This document shows positions 6,433 through 9,465 of a stretch of DNA of 9,465 nt, piece by piece. The stretch spans positions 1 to 9,465 of the forward strand of contig DATDEX010000186.1 in the NCBI GenBank assembly GCA_036522895.1. Reading direction: 5' to 3'. The stretch's first letter is position 1. Each line of letters begins with the position of its first letter. The translations under genes and the position numbers were made by a program. The stretch comes from JAIOPA01 sp036522895 (lineage in GTDB: Bacteria; Eisenbacteria; RBG-16-71-46). Under the pieces are notes generated by a model, which searched no databases, was not told the DNA's origin, and saw only the letters and a list, made by a program, of their open reading frames with translations.

Positions 6433-7911
6433 ATGCGAACGATCCCGCACGCCTACGCGAAGGACCTGGGGCTCGCCGGGGTGGTGCTCCTTTCCCGGCT
6501 GCCGTTCCTCTCCCCCGGCGCGGGGAACGACGACGACGGCTGGTTCCTCGTCAACGCCGCCCGGGAGATCGCCGCGACCGGGCGCTACACGACCTCGCGC
6601 TTCCCCGGCTACCCGGTGCAGGAGTGGCTCGCGTCGTGGGTGGCCCGCCTGGGCGGCGGCCCGGTGGAGATGAACGCGCTGAGCGCGCTCGCTGCGGCCG
6701 GCGCGGCGTTCGCGTTCGCGCGGCTTCTGCGCCGCCTCGGCGCGGGCGACGCATGGCTCCTCGCGCTGGCGTTCGCATGCGTGCCCGCGGCGTACGTGGC
6801 GAGCGTGTCGGCCATGGATTACCTGTTCGCGGTGGCGTTCCTGCTCGCCGCCTGCCACGCGCGGCTCGCGGGCCGCGCGTGGCTCGCGGGCGCGTGGCTC
6901 GGGCTCGCGATCGGCACCCGGTTGACGTCGGCGGTGCTCCTGCCCGCCGTGCTGCTGCTGCCGCCCCCCGCGGGAGACCCGCGCGAGCGGCCGCGCGCCT
7001 GGCTCGCGCTCGCGGGGCTGGCACTCGGGCTCGGGGCCGCCTGCTACCTGCCCGCGTACGGCCGCTACGGCTGGCACTTCCTCGAGTTCGTCGATCCGCT
7101 CGGCACCGGCAGCACCCCGCTCGATTTCGTCACCGGCTACCTCCACCTCGATCGCCTCCCGTTCCCGCCCGCGCTCGTCCTCGGCCAGGCCACGGCGCTC
7201 CTCTGGGGAGTCCCCGGCACGCTCGTCCTCGCCGCCGCGTTCGTGGCCGGCGCGGTCCGCCGCCCCGCACCGGGCTCGCGCGCACTCGCGGCCGCCTCCC
7301 CACGCCTGCTTGCCGCCGCGGGGCTCGCGGTCGGGCTCGAGACGCTCCTCTACCTGCGCCTGCCGCACGACGAGGGTTACCTCCTCCCGGCCGTGCCGTT
7401 CGTCCTCGTCCTCGCCGCGGCGTACGCGCCGCAGGCGTGGCTACGGGCCGCGTGTGCCGCGATCCTCCTCTCGCCGTTCGTGCTCGGTGTGGACGTCGTG
7501 CCGCCGAAGAAGGGCGTGGCGCCGCGCGTGCGCTCGCCGCTCGCGATCACGCGCTCCGCGGGCCCGGTCGCGGTCGTACTCGATCCGCTGCGCGGGCCGC
7601 TCCTCCAGGACCACGACAAGCGCGTGCGCGCCGCGGAGATCGTCTCGCGCGTGATCGCGACGCGCGGCTCGCTGCCGCCGCGCACGCTGGTCTTCGCGGG
7701 GGTGCTCTGCGCCGAGCTCACCGACCGGCTGCCCGAGGATCGCGCCCACCCGTGGTACACCGACTACCTGCTCGAGCCCGAGCTGCGGGGAGCGATCGCC
7801 GCGGGGCGGCCGGTGTTCCTCCTGCCCGGCGCGCGGCAGCGCGTCCTGCGTCTCGCGCACTACGACCCGGCCACCGCGGGCGCCCGGCCGCTCTTCCCCG
7901 GCGACGACTGA
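6433..7911 (+). CDS. GT-C-like multi-pass membrane glycosyltransferase
   Basis: A 492-residue integral membrane protein with about nine or ten hydrophobic segments (for example near 12-27, 83-100, 108-125, 130-148, 150-178, 189-210, 246-275, 290-308, 318-335 and 338-355). A soluble C-terminal domain of about 135 residues follows. The first periplasmic loop carries an acidic cluster, GNDDDGWFLVNAARE (31-45), then TTSRFPGYPVQEW (53-65). An acidic motif early in this loop is the hallmark of GT-C enzymes, where it helps bind a polyprenyl-phosphate sugar. R-x-PGYP after it is common in bacterial ArnT/PMT-like members. The sugar and acceptor are unknown. The protein is a different subtype from the truncated GT-C protein at the window start: their C-terminal domains do not look alike. 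Its start lacks a Shine-Dalgarno and lies 9 bases after a TAGACT box, so translation is probably leaderless. It is divergent from the exported-protein gene. Confidence 0.8.
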   Translation: MRTIPHAYAKDLGLAGVVLLSRLPFLSPGAGNDDDGWFLVNAAREIAATGRYTTSRFPGYPVQEWLASWVARLGGGPVEMNALSALAAAGAAFAFARLLRRLGAGDAWLLALAFACVPAAYVASVSAMDYLFAVAFLLAACHARLAGRAWLAGAWLGLAIGTRLTSAVLLPAVLLLPPPAGDPRERPRAWLALAGLALGLGAACYLPAYGRYGWHFLEFVDPLGTGSTPLDFVTGYLHLDRLPFPPALVLGQATALLWGVPGTLVLAAAFVAGAVRRPAPGSRALAAASPRLLAAAGLAVGLETLLYLRLPHDEGYLLPAVPFVLVLAAAYAPQAWLRAACAAILLSPFVLGVDVVPPKKGVAPRVRSPLAITRSAGPVAVVLDPLRGPLLQDHDKRVRAAEIVSRVIATRGSLPPRTLVFAGVLCAELTDRLPEDRAHPWYTDYLLEPELRGAIAAGRPVFLLPGARQRVLRLAHYDPATAGARPLFPGDD

Positions 7912-7928
7912 CCCCACCTCGCATCCGG

Positions 7929-7986
7929 CCGGGGTTCGGCTCAAGTGCGCATGCCCGTTCCCCTGGGCTGGTCGAGCGAACCCCGG
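7929..7986. repeat. 10-bp perfect inverted repeat
   Basis: CCGGGGTTCG (7929-7938) is the exact reverse complement of CGAACCCCGG (7977-7986), 38 bases apart. A shifted pairing with one bulged G adds GCTC/GAGC, giving a 13-bp arm around a 31-base loop. It could be an RNA stem-loop at the 3' end of the GT-C transcript or a protein-binding inverted repeat. Confidence 0.6.
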
Positions 7987-8089
7987 GGCCGCCTCGCCGG
8001 CGGACGGCGCTCGCTCCCGTCGCCTTGCCTCGCCGACCGAAACGGGCGTGGTCGATGTTTTCTGTCAGCAATCGAAGTTCAGTCGTTCA

Positions 8090-8120
8090 ACGCGCGGCGC
8101 GTCGCTTTTCGTTGTTCGTT
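8090..8120 (+). terminator. Terminator-like hairpin with T-rich tail
   Basis: ACGCG (8090-8094) and CGCGT (8098-8102) form a 5-bp stem with a CGG loop. CGCTTTTCGTTGTTCGTT follows. This is the only hairpin in the window with a T-rich 3' side, so it is the best intrinsic terminator candidate for the GT-C gene. The short stem keeps confidence modest. Confidence 0.38.
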
Positions 8121-8140
8121 CCATGGGCCGTAACTAAGTT
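8112..8140 (+). promoter_or_regulatory. Putative promoter of the subtilase gene
   Basis: TTGTTC (8112-8117) and TAAGTT (8135-8140) are 17 bases apart. Transcription would begin near 8147, leaving a leader of about 55 bases that includes the small hairpin at 8165-8180 and a strong Shine-Dalgarno. The -35 lies within the T-rich tail of the terminator-like hairpin. Confidence 0.4.
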
Positions 8141-8201
8141 CGATATCAGTCTCCTCGGCGCCGGGATGGCTCTCCCCATCACGCAGAAGGAGGAACGCGC
8201 C

Positions 8202-9465
8202 ATGCGGCTCTTCGCCGGCAGGTTTGAGGTGGCCGTGGCCCTCATCGCGCTGCTCGCCGCCGGCTGTTCGACCCGGCCCGCGAGCGTCACCTCACCGGCC
8301 GCGGGGGGGGACGGGCTCGCCCCACTCCTCGGGCCCGGCGCGGGCGGCCGCGGCGTGCAGGGCTCGTACATCGTGGTGTTCAAGCCCGGGCTCATGCGGC
8401 CGAACCAGGTGGACGCGCTCGTCGACGAGCTCTCCGCCCGCCACGGTTTCCTCGCCAGCTTCCGCTACCGCCATGCGCTCCGCGGGTTCGCGGGCAGGCT
8501 CACCCCCGCCGCCGTCGCCCGGCTCCGCGGCGATCCGCGCGTGGCCTACGTGGAGGAAGACCAGCCGGTGCACGCCGACGTCGTCCAGTCCGCCGCGCCG
8601 TGGGGACTCGATCGCATCGACCAGACCGATCTGCCGTTGAGCACCACCTACACCTATACGCGGACCGGCGCGGGCGTCGACGCCTACGTGATCGATACCG
8701 GAATCCGCTTCACGCACGCGGAGTTCGGCGGCCGCGCCGTCGCCGGGATCGACGAGGTGACGCCGGGCGGCACCGCGGCGGATCAGCACGGACACGGCAC
8801 GCACGTCGCCGGCACGATCGGCGGGGCCACGTTCGGCGTCGCGAAGAGCGTCCGGCTGATCGCGGTGCGCGTGCTGGACGCGAACGGGTCGGGCACGATC
8901 GCGGGCGTGACCGCGGGCGTGGACTGGGTCACCGCCGATCACACGTCGCGCCCGGCGGTGGCGAACATGTCGCTCGGCGGCGGGCTCTCGCCCACGCTCG
9001 ACAACGCGGTCCGTGCCTCGATCGCCGACGGCATCGTCTACTGCATCGCGGCCGGCAACTCGGGCGCGAACGCGTCCACGGCATCCCCGGCCGACGTGGC
9101 CGAGGCGCTCACCGTCGCGGCCTCGACGAGCAGCGACCAGTTCGCCGTGTTCTCCAACTTCGGCTCCGGCGTCGACCTGATCGCCCCCGGCGTCGCGATC
9201 ACCTCGGCATGGTCCACCGCCGACAACGCCACCGCGACGATCTCGGGCACGTCGATGGCGACGCCACACGTCGCGGGCGCGGCGGCACTCTTCCTGGAGG
9301 CGAACCCGACCGCGTCCCCCGCCGCGGTCGCGGCGGCGCTCACCGCATCGGCCACCGCCAGCCGGATCGCGTTCGTTCCGAGCGGGACGCCGAACCGGAT
9401 GCTCTTCACCACACTCGGCGCCGCGCCGCCACCCGGGCCGCCGCCCCCACCGCCCCCGCCACCTC
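8202..9465 (+). CDS. Lipoprotein subtilisin-family serine protease (S8), 3' truncated by window
   Basis: 421 complete codons of a secreted, lipid-anchored serine protease. The signal peptide (1-21) ends in LLAAGC, with C22 as the predicted lipidated cysteine. A Gly/Pro/Ala-rich spacer follows. An Inhibitor_I9-type propeptide (about 54-125, from SYIVVFKPG to VAYVEEDQPVHA) should act as chaperone and inhibitor. The catalytic domain (about 130-405) has the full triad: D165 in YVIDTG, H198 in HGHGTHVAG and S351 in SGTSMATPHVAG. The oxyanion asparagine is N286 in AAGNSGAN. ANMSLGGG (254-261) is the usual substrate-cleft strand. The arrangement resembles the proteinase K-like branch. The final visible residues are a polyproline run (409 onward), a linker to a domain beyond the window. 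The ATG at 8202 is supported by AAGGAGG (8187-8193, with an A on each side) about 8 bases upstream. A G8 tract (8303-8310) lies in the spacer. It is probably transcribed alone from the promoter-like element upstream. Confidence 0.93.
   Translation, partial: MRLFAGRFEVAVALIALLAAGCSTRPASVTSPAAGGDGLAPLLGPGAGGRGVQGSYIVVFKPGLMRPNQVDALVDELSARHGFLASFRYRHALRGFAGRLTPAAVARLRGDPRVAYVEEDQPVHADVVQSAAPWGLDRIDQTDLPLSTTYTYTRTGAGVDAYVIDTGIRFTHAEFGGRAVAGIDEVTPGGTAADQHGHGTHVAGTIGGATFGVAKSVRLIAVRVLDANGSGTIAGVTAGVDWVTADHTSRPAVANMSLGGGLSPTLDNAVRASIADGIVYCIAAGNSGANASTASPADVAEALTVAASTSSDQFAVFSNFGSGVDLIAPGVAITSAWSTADNATATISGTSMATPHVAGAAALFLEANPTASPAAVAAALTASATASRIAFVPSGTPNRMLFTTLGAAPPPGPPPPPPPPP

Larger units (their letters stand above)
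7912..8201. other. 290-base intergenic region with hairpins and a promoter-like element
   Basis: No convincing gene is seen here. The left half is GC-rich and contains a 10-bp inverted repeat (7929-7986) and a CCGCC-TCGCC-GGCGG hairpin (7989-8003). From about 8050 to 8150 the sequence is clearly richer in A and T than anything else in the window. This part holds a terminator-like hairpin and a promoter-like pair. A small hairpin, GATGG-CTCTCC-CCATC (8165-8180), sits just ahead of the protease Shine-Dalgarno. Confidence 0.6.

Noticed and set aside
4826..6673. 615-codon plus-strand frame opposite the exported protein
   Set aside because: Composition is typical of antisense of a GC-rich gene, and it overlaps both a strong minus-strand gene and the GT-C start.
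5953..7368. 471-codon minus-strand frame overlapping the GT-C gene and exported gene start
   Set aside because: Charged low-complexity translation, antisense to clear membrane segments.
1..9465. CRISPR array, transposon, phage or toxin-antitoxin system
   Set aside because: No regularly spaced repeats, transposase or integrase motifs, terminal inverted repeats with target duplication, or small paired toxin/antitoxin genes were seen.

Overview
The window is a very GC-rich bacterial stretch with strong G/C third-codon bias, densely packed with short chromosomal genes on both strands. I see no insertion sequence, phage gene, CRISPR array, tRNA or rRNA. The predicted secreted protein encoded at 4802-6313 ends in a beta-rich segment that looks like the FlgD-type Ig / C-terminal sorting domain common in FCB-group bacteria. 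Together with the very high GC, this suggests a deep FCB-superphylum lineage such as Candidatus Eisenbacteria or a relative. This assignment is an inference from style, not a database match.

Layout. Positions 1-936 (+) hold the C-terminal part of a multi-pass GT-C-like membrane glycosyltransferase cut by the window edge. It converges on a class I SAM-dependent methyltransferase (983-2002, -). That gene is divergent from a PRPP-motif phosphoribosyltransferase-fold protein (2102-2755, +), with a good -10 box in the gap. Next is a small membrane protein with a Cys4 zinc ribbon (about 2885-3325, +), which converges on a fold-type I PLP aminotransferase (3360-4667, -) across a 34-base gap holding a 7-bp hairpin. 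Upstream of the aminotransferase on the same strand lies the exported helical-toroid-like protein with a proline-rich linker and FlgD-like tail (4802-6313, -). A 119-base divergent intergenic region separates it from a second, complete GT-C-like membrane protein (6433-7911, +), which appears to be read from a nearly leaderless transcript. A 290-base intergenic region with several hairpins and a promoter-like element precedes a lipoprotein subtilisin-family protease (8202 to the window end, +), cut off inside a polyproline linker.

How the genes fit together. Several encode envelope functions: two polyprenyl-phosphate-sugar-type GT-C proteins, an exported protein and an anchored protease. The methyltransferase, phosphoribosyltransferase-like protein and aminotransferase look like housekeeping or small-molecule enzymes of undetermined substrate. 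Strand switches between most genes argue against one operon. I did not find a convincing new multi-gene system. The items most worth a second look are the exported toroid/FlgD-tail protein with its 12-bp repeat in the signal-peptide coding sequence, the G8 tract early in the protease gene, and the structured intergenic region before the protease.
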